From: Spirochaetales bacterium
Lineage (GTDB): Bacteria; Spirochaetota; Spirochaetia; Sphaerochaetales; Sphaerochaetaceae
DNA length: 34,963 nucleotides
Assembly: GCA_017629575.1 (NCBI GenBank)
Contig: JAGBWX010000085.1
Location: 1 to 34,963, forward strand
Direction of reading: 5' to 3'
Made by a program: the position numbers and the translations under genes. This document shows, one piece after another, positions 23,487-32,053 of this stretch. How positions within the stretch are numbered: position 1 is the first letter of the stretch; each line of letters starts with the position of its first letter. The notes under the pieces are model-generated. The model saw nothing but the letters and a program-made list of their open reading frames with translations, did not search any database and was not told the origin of the DNA.

Positions 23487-24653
23487 TCAGTCAGCTTCAA
23501 CAATTGAGATTTTGCCTGAAGGGATATAATCTCTAACCTCTGCATGGAAGCCGAAGATTCTCTCATATTCCTCTAGACGATTAGTATAGGCGAGTTTGCC
23601 CTCTTCATCAATCAAAGCAAGGAGAGTTCCAGACAATCCCACATAGACCTGTGAGATGGAACTAACGCCAGTAGTCTCCAATCCACGCCTTACAATCCAG
23701 TCAATCTCTGGGCTTGAAAGCTCTGCCTTTGATGTTATGTTCTTCTGCTGACTATTCAAAAGCTTTGAGAATGCATCGATATCTGATGCATTGATAGCTT
23801 CCCAAGCTTTCTTTGCAAATTCTGAATCCTGTATTACGAACTGAGCGAAGCGTCTCTGACTCTCGCTAAGCCCGAAGAGTATTGGCCTAAGCTCCTTCTC
23901 AGAGAGATCTCTGAGCTTTACAGAACGAGGAAGCTTGGCTTTGAGAGCCTGGAATATGATATCGCATTCATCTCTAAACTCATCTTCCTCAGGAGTGAGG
24001 ACAGAGTAAGGAATAGCTGATGAAATGAGGTAGGAGCCAATGCCTTCAAAGTCATCGAAAGGATACTTTAGGAACTTATATTCATAGCTATCCAAATCGA
24101 AGAATACGACAGAGCCCTTCTCTGCTGAGAAGATTGTCACCAAGTCTCTCAGTCTTGCATTATAGAAAGGAGAGAATCGATTTGCTCCAAAGGCAAGCCT
24201 TACCATATCATCTCCAGAAAGATGAAGCTCAAAGAGATTGTTGAGGCCATAGATTATGCCTGCAAATATTGCTGATGTGAAGCTTGAGTTATCGCCGCCT
24301 GCACTCTGGCCCTTGATTGTGATATTCAACCCAGGAATTGAGATTCCAGAGATAGATACAACTTCATTGAGGATTGCCTTGGCAGCATTTGCCCACCTAT
24401 CTTCTTTTCTATACTTAATGTTAGATATTTGGAATTTCTTCTTGTCCTGCTTACTTACATTGAGGACTCTGACAGCATTGTCCTGTCTTCTGGACATTGC
24501 AACTCTAAGACCATAGTCATTGGTGCTCATCAATGAAAAACCGCTTATAAAGTCCGAAAAAGCTCCAAAGAGGGTCGTCAACTGCGGTACCTCAACTATG
24601 ATTTCTGGATTTTCGGAATACTCCTTAAAGTGGTTACTTTCTATATCTTTCAT
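23487..24653 (-). CDS. Galactokinase-like GHMP protein with degenerate active site
   Basis: A 388-residue protein colinear with galactokinases. Residues 22-34 (VPQLTTLFGAFSD) align without gaps to the galactokinase signature APGRVNLIGEHTD, but the Arg, Glu and His that bind sugar and assist catalysis are replaced. The ATP loop is partly kept (GGDNSS, 119-124, for GGGLSSS). The CGIMDQ loop with the catalytic Asp reads YNARLRD. The third GHMP motif appears as YVGLSGTLLAL. It is a probable pseudokinase or altered-substrate GHMP protein. The frame is intact and length normal, so it is not a decaying pseudogene. It has its own promoter. Confidence 0.72.
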   Translation of the reverse strand: MKDIESNHFKEYSENPEIIVEVPQLTTLFGAFSDFISGFSLMSTNDYGLRVAMSRRQDNAVRVLNVSKQDKKKFQISNIKYRKEDRWANAAKAILNEVVSISGISIPGLNITIKGQSAGGDNSSFTSAIFAGIIYGLNNLFELHLSGDDMVRLAFGANRFSPFYNARLRDLVTIFSAEKGSVVFFDLDSYEYKFLKYPFDDFEGIGSYLISSAIPYSVLTPEEDEFRDECDIIFQALKAKLPRSVKLRDLSEKELRPILFGLSESQRRFAQFVIQDSEFAKKAWEAINASDIDAFSKLLNSQQKNITSKAELSSPEIDWIVRRGLETTGVSSISQVYVGLSGTLLALIDEEGKLAYTNRLEEYERIFGFHAEVRDYIPSGKISIVEAD

Positions 24654-24670
24654 ATCAAAGTGCCTAATAT

Positions 24671-24699
24671 ATTATCCCCCGACATTCCATAAAACGCAA
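24671..24699 (-). promoter_or_regulatory. Probable promoter of the galactokinase-like gene
   Basis: Minus strand TTGCGT, 17 bases, GATAAT, then 17 bases to the ATG at 24653. The leader would be about ten bases and shows no Shine-Dalgarno. Positions are approximate by a base. Confidence 0.5.
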
Positions 24700-24844
24700 C
24701 TTTTTTCGGTTTTCCACAATTTATGGAACAAGATAACCGATTAAATTGGCTAAATTTAATGATTTGATTGATTATATGGGCAAAAAAACAACAGGTTGTA
24801 CCAATTTGGTAAATTAAAAAATACAATTGCATGAATTTTGAGAT

Positions 24845-24877
24845 AAAAAAAAGACCATAGATTTTCCTATGGTCTTT
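24845..24877 (-). terminator. Strong Rho-independent terminator after rpmE
   Basis: An 11-bp perfect stem (24850-24860 with 24867-24877) and six-base loop; the minus-strand transcript continues into a U run (24843-24852 is all A on the plus strand). It starts about 20 bases beyond the rpmE stop. Confidence 0.9.
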
Positions 24878-24896
24878 CTCTCCAGATACAGGTTTA

Positions 24897-25103
24897 TTAC
24901 TTTGAAACCTTGCCGTATCTCTTGTTGAAGCGCTCAACTCTACCTGTTGTGTCAACAAGCTTCTGTGTGCCTGTGAAGAATGGGTGGCAAGCGGAGCAGA
25001 TTTCAACAGTGAGGCTCTTTGATGTGCTCTTTGTCTTGATGACATTGCCGCATGAGCAATGGATTTCCTGAAGCTGGTAGTTAGGATGGATTCCTTCCTT
25101 CAT
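24897..25103 (-). CDS. rpmE: 50S ribosomal protein L31, zinc-binding type
   Basis: A 68-residue L31 of the zinc form: CSCGN at residues 16-20 and [10 protein letters not shown] about 36-45 supply the four zinc ligands (Cys-x-Cys and CxxC type). L31 bridges the subunits on the large-subunit central protuberance. The start ATG at 25103 has a perfect GGAGG six bases upstream. An ATG further upstream at 25154 would add 17 unrelated residues. It lies 58 bases downstream of rho, an arrangement common in bacteria. Confidence 0.96.
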   Translation of the reverse strand: MKEGIHPNYQLQEIHCSCGNVIKTKSTSKSLTVEICSACHPFFTGTQKLVDTTGRVERFNKRYGKVSK

Positions 25104-25161
25104 TTTTTTCCTCCAAAAGTTATCTATACTTAGTTTGCCTGCTTTCACAGACAAGGCATTT

Positions 25162-27153
25162 CTATATTATTCTTCCTGAGACCGGTGCATTCATCGAGTC
25201 GAGGAACTCCTTATTGTTGTTTGTTTTCTTCATTTTGTCAATAAGTGTAACCGACATATCCATATCATCAAGGTTGCCGAAGGCTGTTCTAAGGAGATAA
25301 ACCCTAGAAAGAACATCCTCAGAGAGGAGAAGATCGTCTCTTCTTGTTCCTGACTTCTTGATGTTGATAGCAGGGAACTTTCTATTGTCTGCCATCTTTC
25401 TATCGAGGATAACTTCGTTGTTGCCTGTGCCCTTGAACTCTTCGAAGATAACTTCATCCATTCTAGAGCCAGTCTCAATAAGTGCTGTTGAAATAATTGT
25501 AAGAGAACCGCCCTGCTCGATGTTTCTAGCAGCACCGAAGAATCTCTTTGGTTTATGGAGTGCGTTTGAATCAACACCGCCAGAGAGGATCTTGCCTGAT
25601 GCAGGAACTGTCTGGTTGTAAGCTCTAGCAAGACGAGTGATTGAATCTAAGAGAATTACAACATCCTTCTTGTATTCAACAAGTCTCTTTGCCTTCTCAA
25701 TTACCATCTCTGCAACCTGAACATGGTGTGTTGCCTGTTCATCGAATGTTGATGCAACAACCTCTGCTCTTACATTTCTTCTCATGTCTGTTACTTCTTC
25801 AGGTCTTTCATCTACAAGAAGAACAATGAGAGTTACCTCTGGATGGTTTTCAGTGATTGCATTTGCAATCTTCTGCATGAGAACTGTCTTACCAGTTCTT
25901 GGAGGAGCTGTCAAAAGAGCTCTTTGGCCCTTTCCGATTGGACAGAAGAGGTCTACTACTCTATTTGACAGATCGGAAGGCTTTCCTTCCTCCACAATCT
26001 CAAGATGGAGTCTCTCATCTGGGAAGAGAGGTGTAAGAGAATCAAATGGTGCACGGATCTTAGCCATCTTTGGCTCCTCTCCATTTACCTTGATTACTCT
26101 AATTACTGCAGCAGACTTCTCACCTTCTCTTGGTGCACGGATCTGACCATAAACAGTATCACCAGTCTTGAGGCCTACTGCCTTGATCATTGATACAGAG
26201 ATATAAACATCCTCAGATCCTGGAAGATAGTTGTTTGAAGCATATCTTAGATAGCCATAGGAACCCTCCTGGAGGATTTCAAGAGTACCTTCTACAAGGA
26301 GTGCGCCACCATTAGCTGAGTGGAGGCGAAGCATCTTTGCAATCAAATCCTGTCTTCTGCAATCGAGAATTACATCCTCAGGGATTCCTGCCTCAGCAGC
26401 TCTTCTTCTGAGTTCTTCGATAGGAAGTTCTGTAAGAACAGAGATAAAAAGCTTTGGAGCATCAGGATTTTCATCCAAGTTAATCTCTGGTGGAAGCTCT
26501 TCCTTTTCCCTCTTCTGGTTCTTGTTCTTATTCTTATTGTTGTTTCTATTGTCCTTGCGATTATTTCTCTGGAATCTTTCGCCCTTGCCTTCCTCGCTTT
26601 CCTCTGCCTTATCCTGCGCATCTTCAGACTTATCTTCCTCTGTTTCTGCTGGAGCTTGAGGCTCTGCGCCTTCGGTATTCTCAACAGCATCTGCTACAAG
26701 TGCGATTTCTGGCTCAGACTCATTATAAGAAATTGGAGCTTCTGCTGCTGGCTCTTCTGCCACAACTTCAGCAATAGGCTCTTCTGCTTCCTTCTTTACA
26801 TCAGGAGTCTTCTTCTTTTTGGTTGTCTTCTGATTATTCTTCTTAGGCTCTCTTTTCTTAGGAGCCTTTTTTGCTGGTTCTTTATTTTCTGGTATCTCCG
26901 CCTCAGAAGAAGCTGCTGGCTCTTCTGCCACAGCTACTGCTACAGGTGCTTCTGCAACAGACTCTTCAGTGTTATAAGCCTTCTCATTTTCCTGATTCTG
27001 GAGATGCTTTTCTGTTGCTGCAGCTGCATTCTTAACAGTAATCTTCTTCTTTACGATAGTTCTTTTGATTTTTGTCTTTGGCTTTGGTGCTTCCTGAGCT
27101 ACTTCCTGAGAAGGAGCAGGAATTGCTGCTTCATCAATGATTTCTGATGACAT
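25162..27153 (-). CDS. rho: Transcription termination factor Rho with a long disordered N-terminal extension
   Basis: A 663-residue Rho, against 419 in E. coli. From about residue 235 it is a normal Rho: N-terminal helical and cold-shock-like RNA site, then P-loop [13 protein letters not shown], Walker B-like [16 protein letters not shown], and the Q/R-loop and catalytic residues in [40 protein letters not shown]. Residues 1-235 are low complexity: alternating acidic Ala/Glu/Pro (AEEPAAEAP, two similar copies), lysine patches ([10 protein letters not shown]) and an Asn/Lys/Arg block at 192-217. A GGAG sits seven bases before the ATG. It precedes rpmE in one transcript. Confidence 0.95.
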   Translation of the reverse strand: MSSEIIDEAAIPAPSQEVAQEAPKPKTKIKRTIVKKKITVKNAAAATEKHLQNQENEKAYNTEESVAEAPVAVAVAEEPAASSEAEIPENKEPAKKAPKKREPKKNNQKTTKKKKTPDVKKEAEEPIAEVVAEEPAAEAPISYNESEPEIALVADAVENTEGAEPQAPAETEEDKSEDAQDKAEESEEGKGERFQRNNRKDNRNNNKNKNKNQKREKEELPPEINLDENPDAPKLFISVLTELPIEELRRRAAEAGIPEDVILDCRRQDLIAKMLRLHSANGGALLVEGTLEILQEGSYGYLRYASNNYLPGSEDVYISVSMIKAVGLKTGDTVYGQIRAPREGEKSAAVIRVIKVNGEEPKMAKIRAPFDSLTPLFPDERLHLEIVEEGKPSDLSNRVVDLFCPIGKGQRALLTAPPRTGKTVLMQKIANAITENHPEVTLIVLLVDERPEEVTDMRRNVRAEVVASTFDEQATHHVQVAEMVIEKAKRLVEYKKDVVILLDSITRLARAYNQTVPASGKILSGGVDSNALHKPKRFFGAARNIEQGGSLTIISTALIETGSRMDEVIFEEFKGTGNNEVILDRKMADNRKFPAINIKKSGTRRDDLLLSEDVLSRVYLLRTAFGNLDDMDMSVTLIDKMKKTNNNKEFLDSMNAPVSGRII

Positions 27154-27252
27154 TAAATACTCCGATTATGCGTCAAGTATAAAGATTTTATGATTCTAAT
27201 TTGTTTGGATATAAAATAATGAATTTTTAAATTACAGACAAATAATATTGTT

Positions 27253-27285
27253 GCTGGAGAGGATTGTCAACTCTCCAGCCTTTTT
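27253..27285 (-). terminator. Hairpin between cinA and rho, probable cinA terminator
   Basis: GCTGGAGAG (27253-27261) and CTCTCCAGC (27271-27279) form a nine-base-pair perfect stem with a nine-base loop, just past the cinA stop. The minus-strand tail is AU-rich but not a pure U run, while the plus side has TTTTT. It is likely a bidirectional or weak minus-strand terminator. Confidence 0.55.
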
Positions 27286-27286
27286 G

Positions 27287-28528
27287 TTAAAAAACAACCC
27301 AAGATTTGGCTATTTCTTCTGTGCTTTCCCCTCTAATGTAACTAGAAAGGAGGATAAATGCTGCTATTGAAGCCCTTCTTCTAACACTTTCCCTGCCCCA
27401 TGAGCGAAGATGAATCTCAATAGACTCACTTTCTCTATAGCGGCTAGAGAATCCAAAGCATAGTGTTCCTACGCTCTTATCTTCCTGCAAGTCAGGGCCT
27501 GCGACTCCAGTAATGGAGAATGAGTAATCAGAATCCATGATGCTTCTGACTCCCTCTGCCATCTCAAGAGCACACTCTTTGGAGATTACTCCATATTTTT
27601 CAATTGTATCATCTGACACCTTGAGAACATTCTTCTTTACGTCAGTTGCATAGCTTGTAACAGCGCCGAGCATGTATGCAGATGAACCTGGAAGCGATGT
27701 AAGAAGTGAAGATGCAAGACCGCCTGTGCAACTCTCTGCACAAGATACTGTTGCACCCCTTTCCTTAAGCTCTGATATAAGGATCTCCAGTGCGCCTGTG
27801 TTGCCATCTACAAGTCTTGTTGGGCCAACCTTAGCTCTAATGGACTCGATTGCCTTATCTCTTGCGGCTTTGTCCTTTCCTGATACATAGAGTGAGATTT
27901 TATAGTCCTGGAATCTAGTTCCCCACTCAAGCTCGCTATCTGCTTCAGAGCAGAGCTCTTCGAGCTTTGCTTCTGGAGTAAGGAATGATGAATACTCATC
28001 CCTCTTCTCCTCTGGGAGATTGAGAACCTTTCTGATAAGAGGGAGAACTGTGCTATAGAACATTGGCTCCATCTCTCTTGGAGGTCCAGGAAGGGAAATC
28101 ATCAGAGTATCCTTTCCATAGCCATAGAAACCAGGTGCTGTGCCATTTGGATTGTCGATGACTTCGAAGCCCTCTGGAATATATGCCTGCTTTTCATTGG
28201 CGCCTCTTGCCCTCTCCTCGCCCATTCTTGATACAAGGTGATTCCAGCATCTCTCATTCTTGATGAGAGGAACGCCCGCAGAAGCTGCTATTACAGAGCG
28301 TGTCATATCATCAGCTGTTGGTCCAAGACCGCCTGTGATGATAAGAATGTCATTGCTCTTCATGAGAGCAGACATGATTGACTGGATTGTTCCATCATCT
28401 GGGATTGCTACAATCTGAGATACATGGACGCCAATCTTTGTAAGTTCCTTAGATACGAGAGGACCGTGCTTATCTTGGATGATTCCTCTTGTAAGCTCGG
28501 TCCCGATTATGATGAGGCTAGCTCTCAT
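27287..28528 (-). CDS. cinA: CinA: competence/damage-inducible protein, nicotinamide-nucleotide amidase
   Basis: A 413-residue two-domain CinA. The N-terminal domain (about 1-170) is the MoCF/ADP-ribose pyrophosphatase-type fold with ELTRGIIQDKHG, the GGLGPTADD loop and SLPGPPREMEPMF. The C-terminal domain (about 255-410) is the nicotinamide mononucleotide deamidase fold with the catalytic VSCAESCTGGLASSLL and SITGVAGP. It recycles pyridine nucleotides. The start codon overlaps the lnt stop by four bases. It is the last gene of the rpsT-hup-lnt-cinA unit. Confidence 0.94.
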   Translation of the reverse strand: MRASLIIIGTELTRGIIQDKHGPLVSKELTKIGVHVSQIVAIPDDGTIQSIMSALMKSNDILIITGGLGPTADDMTRSVIAASAGVPLIKNERCWNHLVSRMGEERARGANEKQAYIPEGFEVIDNPNGTAPGFYGYGKDTLMISLPGPPREMEPMFYSTVLPLIRKVLNLPEEKRDEYSSFLTPEAKLEELCSEADSELEWGTRFQDYKISLYVSGKDKAARDKAIESIRAKVGPTRLVDGNTGALEILISELKERGATVSCAESCTGGLASSLLTSLPGSSAYMLGAVTSYATDVKKNVLKVSDDTIEKYGVISKECALEMAEGVRSIMDSDYSFSITGVAGPDLQEDKSVGTLCFGFSSRYRESESIEIHLRSWGRESVRRRASIAAFILLSSYIRGESTEEIAKSWVVF

Positions 28529-30204
28529 TTCTTTCTTCCCTTGGCATATGTGATAATCTGCAATACAGCACCTAATGCAAGAACTGCAATTGAGATATAG
28601 ATTGCTGCAAAAGCAAAGAGGTCTATATGCTCAACGTAGAATGTATTTTCGTAGTTCTCCTGGTAATATACAGGAACATCATAGATATGCCAATTCATTG
28701 TGAATGGCTCCATGATATCCTGCATCTCACCTGTAGGAGTGATCATACATGTGATTCCGCTGTTTGTACCTCTTACTGTTGCCTTTCTTGTCTCAACTGA
28801 GCGATATGTTGCAATCAATGCATGCTGCATCTCAGCAGATACCTTCTTAGACCAGTTGTCGTTAGTCATGTTTATGATAAGCTCTGCTCCATTTGCAACA
28901 AACTCTGCAGGTATAGATCCAAATGAATCCTCATAGCAGATTGGAGTTGAGAACTTTACGCCATCTGTCTCAAATACAACAGGCTCATAGCCCATCTCCC
29001 ACCAGTTATAGTCATTGGCAAGAAGCATATTATATAGCCATGGGAGCTGCTTTTCATATGGGAAGTGCTCTGTGAATGGAACAAGGTGCTGCTTCTCATA
29101 TTCCTTGATAATCTCACCATCATCGAAGAGGATAACTGTGTTGTAGTCCTTTCTATTCTGGTTGCCCTCTTCATCATAGGCAGGCTTTGTTTCATCGTCG
29201 ATGATTCCCTTTGGGTTGCCTGTGAGAAGTGGTACAGGAAGAGACTTTCCGAATTCAACAAAATCTCTGGTAAGGTTTGCGATATCTTCCCATCCAGAGC
29301 CTTCTTGATAGTAGTTCATGTGCCAAGATACGGATGGAACAAATGCAGTTTCAGACCAAATGATCAAGTCAGGATTCTCAACGAGGGATTCGTATGTCTC
29401 TCTCTTAAGGTTGTTGTAGTTCTTGAGATATGTTGAATAACCACCCTTCCAAGAGTCGTGATTGTGCTGTACAGCAGCAACTCTCAGAGTCTGGTCAGGC
29501 TCTCTGTCATTCCAGTAAGAGAGCTTGATGCCTCCATAGATAAGCGATGCGATTACCAATGCGGCATAGATTGCTACAAAGATAATATTGCTCTTTATCT
29601 CAGACTTGAAGGTTACCTCATCGCGCTTCATCATCTTCCACAGAGTATTTCCAACAAATGCCTGAGGAAGGATCATCAAGAAGATAATTCCCCAAACGCC
29701 TGTAATATCTGCAATCTGGATCATGATTCTATACTGCCAAAGCGCATAGCCAAGATTTCCATATGGATAGCCAGCAAACCAGTTCTCTGCAAGATAGGCA
29801 TAAGCAACCCAAATTACGCCCTGAAGTAGATATCCTCTCTTAGGGAAGAACGTAATAGCTGCCTTGAGAGCCAAAAAGAGGAGAAGCATCTCGCCACCCT
29901 TAATAATTGGCGCAATTAAAATAGCTAGAGGATGGAATCCAGATAGCCAATAGTTGAAAAAGAAGTAATAGCAGAGACCAAATAGGAAACCATAGAACCA
30001 CACACACTTAAATGTTGTGTTTCTGATTACCATGAATACTGGAATGATCGCAAATAGCGCAATGAAGCCAATTCCATTCTTGCTGATGAAGCCTGGGAAG
30101 GAAATGGAAAGAATAAATGCTGATACTAATAAAGTAAGAACCTCAGAACATACAGTCCTGAGGCTCCTATTTGAATTAAGCTTAACCAAATTCAATTTCT
30201 CCAA
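28525..30204 (-). CDS. lnt: Apolipoprotein N-acyltransferase
   Basis: A 559-residue inner-membrane enzyme that adds the third acyl chain to bacterial lipoproteins. The N-terminal 230 residues hold several membrane helices. The C-terminal region is a carbon-nitrogen hydrolase domain: the catalytic Glu in LIIWSETAFVPS, the Lys in the EYEKQHLVPFTE segment and the Cys in FSTPICYEDSFG. A final helix follows at about 528-550. It is slightly longer than E. coli Lnt (512). It begins six bases after the hup stop and overlaps cinA by four. Its presence fits a diderm with many lipoproteins. Confidence 0.94.
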   Translation of the reverse strand: MEKLNLVKLNSNRSLRTVCSEVLTLLVSAFILSISFPGFISKNGIGFIALFAIIPVFMVIRNTTFKCVWFYGFLFGLCYYFFFNYWLSGFHPLAILIAPIIKGGEMLLLFLALKAAITFFPKRGYLLQGVIWVAYAYLAENWFAGYPYGNLGYALWQYRIMIQIADITGVWGIIFLMILPQAFVGNTLWKMMKRDEVTFKSEIKSNIIFVAIYAALVIASLIYGGIKLSYWNDREPDQTLRVAAVQHNHDSWKGGYSTYLKNYNNLKRETYESLVENPDLIIWSETAFVPSVSWHMNYYQEGSGWEDIANLTRDFVEFGKSLPVPLLTGNPKGIIDDETKPAYDEEGNQNRKDYNTVILFDDGEIIKEYEKQHLVPFTEHFPYEKQLPWLYNMLLANDYNWWEMGYEPVVFETDGVKFSTPICYEDSFGSIPAEFVANGAELIINMTNDNWSKKVSAEMQHALIATYRSVETRKATVRGTNSGITCMITPTGEMQDIMEPFTMNWHIYDVPVYYQENYENTFYVEHIDLFAFAAIYISIAVLALGAVLQIITYAKGRKK

Positions 30205-30210
30205 CGCAGT

Positions 30211-30528
30211 TTACTCTGCATCGCTTGGAGCATCTGTGATGTTCCAAACAAAATCCTTGAGTTCCTTTCCTGGGCGGAAGATTGCTACTCCATGCTTATC
30301 AACTGCGACTACGTCACCAGTCTTAGGATTGCGAGCCTTTTCTCTACCCTTTCTGATACGGACCTCAAATGTACCAAAGCCTCTAAGCTCGATTACACGA
30401 TTATCTTTGAGTCCATCCTTGATTTCCTCAAAGAGCTCGTCGATAACAACATGAATATCGGCTCTATTGAGGCCAAGCTTATTATGCAGACTCTCGATAA
30501 TAGCTGCATTAGTAAGTTTATCATCCAT
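30211..30528 (-). CDS. hup: HU-family DNA-binding protein
   Basis: A 105-residue HU/IHF-type nucleoid protein. The signature RGFGTFEVRIRKGREKARNPKTGDVV covers the DNA-binding arm and its conserved RNPKTG tip. The N-terminal helices (DKLTNAAIIESLHNKLGLNRADIHVVIDELFEEI) match the family. The start is taken as ATG 30528 because the family begins near there. A GTG at 30540 could add four residues, and GGGGTGG upstream is a weak ribosome binding site for the ATG. It ends in an acidic ten-residue tail (NITDAPSDAE) beyond the usual C-terminus. It sits between rpsT and lnt. Confidence 0.93.
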   Translation of the reverse strand: MDDKLTNAAIIESLHNKLGLNRADIHVVIDELFEEIKDGLKDNRVIELRGFGTFEVRIRKGREKARNPKTGDVVAVDKHGVAIFRPGKELKDFVWNITDAPSDAE

Positions 30529-30551
30529 AAACGACACCACCCCGGAACTAA

Positions 30552-30812
30552 TTAAGCAAGCTTATTGAAAGCATGAGCAAGTCTACTCTTCTTTCTGTCT
30601 GCAGTATTTCTGTGGACGATGCCCTTACCTACTGCTGCATCAAGGAGCTTGCAGCTCTCTGCGAGTGCTACTGCTGCTGCTTCCTTATCGCCCTTTGCTA
30701 CTGCTGTATCAAACTTCTTAACTGCAGTTCTTACTGTGCTCTTTGCTGCACGGTTGCGGAGACGACGTGTTGCTTCCTGGCGTTCTCTCTTCTCTGCGGA
30801 CTTATTAGCCAT
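30552..30812 (-). CDS. rpsT: 30S ribosomal protein S20
   Basis: An 86-residue S20, a helical protein that binds the 16S rRNA 5' domain early in assembly. It shows the expected basic N-terminus (ANKSAEKRERQEATRRLRNRAAKSTVRTAVKKF) and the C-terminal AVGKGIVHRNTADRKKSRLAHAFN motif. A GGAGG seven bases before the ATG is a standard ribosome binding site. The leader is about 60 bases long, in contrast to the leaderless genes, which leaves room for autogenous control. It heads the rpsT-hup-lnt-cinA unit. Confidence 0.97.
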   Translation of the reverse strand: MANKSAEKRERQEATRRLRNRAAKSTVRTAVKKFDTAVAKGDKEAAAVALAESCKLLDAAVGKGIVHRNTADRKKSRLAHAFNKLA

Positions 30813-30877
30813 ATATTTTCCTCCAAAGGTAAACCTTCTAGTTTATTTAACGCTCCTTAAAGACAGCGCGATTATTG

Positions 30878-30906
30878 ACATTATCATAAACAATAATTTC
30901 GGTCAA
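30878..30906 (-). promoter_or_regulatory. Promoter of rpsT
   Basis: Minus strand TTGACC (30901-30906), 17 bases, TAATGT (30878-30883). The predicted leader is about 60 bases and ends with a GGAGG ribosome binding site. Confidence 0.75.
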
Positions 30907-30943
30907 TATAAAGTTTTATCAATTTAAATAATTGCCAAAAAGA

Positions 30944-31966
30944 CTAATTGGAAAACAGTTCATCCTGGAATTCCTGGCTAACTTCCCAATAGCCGGTTTC
31001 TCCATTAAAGCTTACTTCCTCGAATGGAATGAAGATGGTTCTGCCCTCAGATGCCTGACAAAGAAGTTTTCTAGAAAGAATATTTACTTCCATAACTCTC
31101 CAAAGATCATGCTCAATCTTTAGCCTTGTTCCCTCTGGTGGACAGCCAGCCTTCTCTTCCATATAGTAGTCATATTCATATGCCAAGCAGCAAAGCAATC
31201 TGCCGCATGGACCAGAAATCTTTACAGAGTTCAGGGAAAGATTCTGCTCCTTAGCCATCTTGATGGTAACAGGTTCCATCTCCCTAGATATTGAGTGGCA
31301 GCAATAGTCTCTACCACATACAGAGAGTCCTCCGATCAGTCTAGATTCGTCTCTTACGCCAATCTGCCTAAGCTCGATTCTCATTCTGAATACAGAAACA
31401 AGATCCTTGACCAGGTCTCTGAAGTCTACTCTTTCTTCTGCTGTAAAGAAGAAAATTACCTTAGGCTCACCAAGAAGGAAGTGTGTTGTAACAAGCTTCA
31501 TCTTGAGATTGTGCTTCTGAATCTTCTCTCTGCAGACAAGAAGAGCATCTTCTTCCTTGCTGCAATTCTCTGCATATCTTGCCATCTCAGCAGGTGTTGC
31601 AAGATGGTCTATCCAAGAAACATCTCCAGAAACTTCGATCTTCTGAGGCTCCTTGGAAATCTGGCAACCGAAGCAAGAAGAACACTGATGCTCGTTTTCA
31701 TCTTCAGAGCAAGATGTCTCTTCTTCTCCAAATTTGAGGCATGCACCACGAACTTCTGCACATCCTGGCTCATAGCCTGTTCCAGGAACAGGTGCTGCTC
31801 CAACAATGATTCCAAGGTCTAAGCCGAACTTAGTATCATACATAACAGGAGTGCCAGCATATAAAACACTATCCCAAGCACAAAGACACATGTCATTGTA
31901 CGATGGGTTCTTTACAACATATACATATGCAGAATTGTCTTCCGTCTCGATTCTTTTTTTAGCCAT
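30944..31966 (-). CDS. ricT: RicT/PSP1-domain protein (YaaT-like) with extra cysteine cluster
   Basis: A 340-residue PSP1/RicT protein. In Bacillus this forms the RicAFT complex, which binds [4Fe-4S] clusters and FAD and affects RNase Y-dependent RNA maturation. The diagnostic core is GGLSVCGRDYCCHS followed by SGPCGRLLCCLAYEY (about 221-268). An N-terminal insert at 85-101 is cysteine rich (CSEDENEHQCSSCFGCQ). No ricA or ricF is nearby. A promoter ends seven bases before the ATG, so the message is probably leaderless. It is divergent from the dus gene across an 87-base gap. Confidence 0.9.
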   Translation of the reverse strand: MAKKRIETEDNSAYVYVVKNPSYNDMCLCAWDSVLYAGTPVMYDTKFGLDLGIIVGAAPVPGTGYEPGCAEVRGACLKFGEEETSCSEDENEHQCSSCFGCQISKEPQKIEVSGDVSWIDHLATPAEMARYAENCSKEEDALLVCREKIQKHNLKMKLVTTHFLLGEPKVIFFFTAEERVDFRDLVKDLVSVFRMRIELRQIGVRDESRLIGGLSVCGRDYCCHSISREMEPVTIKMAKEQNLSLNSVKISGPCGRLLCCLAYEYDYYMEEKAGCPPEGTRLKIEHDLWRVMEVNILSRKLLCQASEGRTIFIPFEEVSFNGETGYWEVSQEFQDELFSN

Positions 31967-31973
31967 TACAAAA

Positions 31974-32002
31974 ATGCTAACAATACAATTGACTTTTTAC
32001 AA
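31974..32002 (-). promoter_or_regulatory. Promoter of ricT, leaderless spacing
   Basis: Minus strand TTGTAA (31997-32002), 17 bases, TAGCAT (31974-31979), then seven bases to the ATG at 31966. Confidence 0.7.
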
Positions 32003-32018
32003 GTGAGAGTGTTGATTA

Positions 32019-32047
32019 TTCACCCAAATCGATTACTCCTATATACT
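32019..32047 (+). promoter_or_regulatory. Promoter of dus, leaderless spacing
   Basis: TTCACC (32019-32024), 17 bases, TATACT (32042-32047), then six bases to ATG 32054. It lies back to back with the ricT promoter. It shows that an upstream in-frame ATG at 32003 is not the start. Confidence 0.75.
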
Positions 32048-32053
32048 GGTTGC

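Noticed and set aside
26320-27147. Long open frame (275 codons) opposite the rho N-terminus
   Set aside because: Its Cys/Leu/Phe-rich translation is the antisense of the low-complexity Ala/Glu/Lys region of rho. It has no ribosome binding site or family resemblance.
25162-27153. Short repeats in rho considered as CRISPR-like or mobile
   Set aside because: They are low-complexity codon repeats of AEEPA/EAP type inside a reading frame, with no regular repeat-spacer structure.
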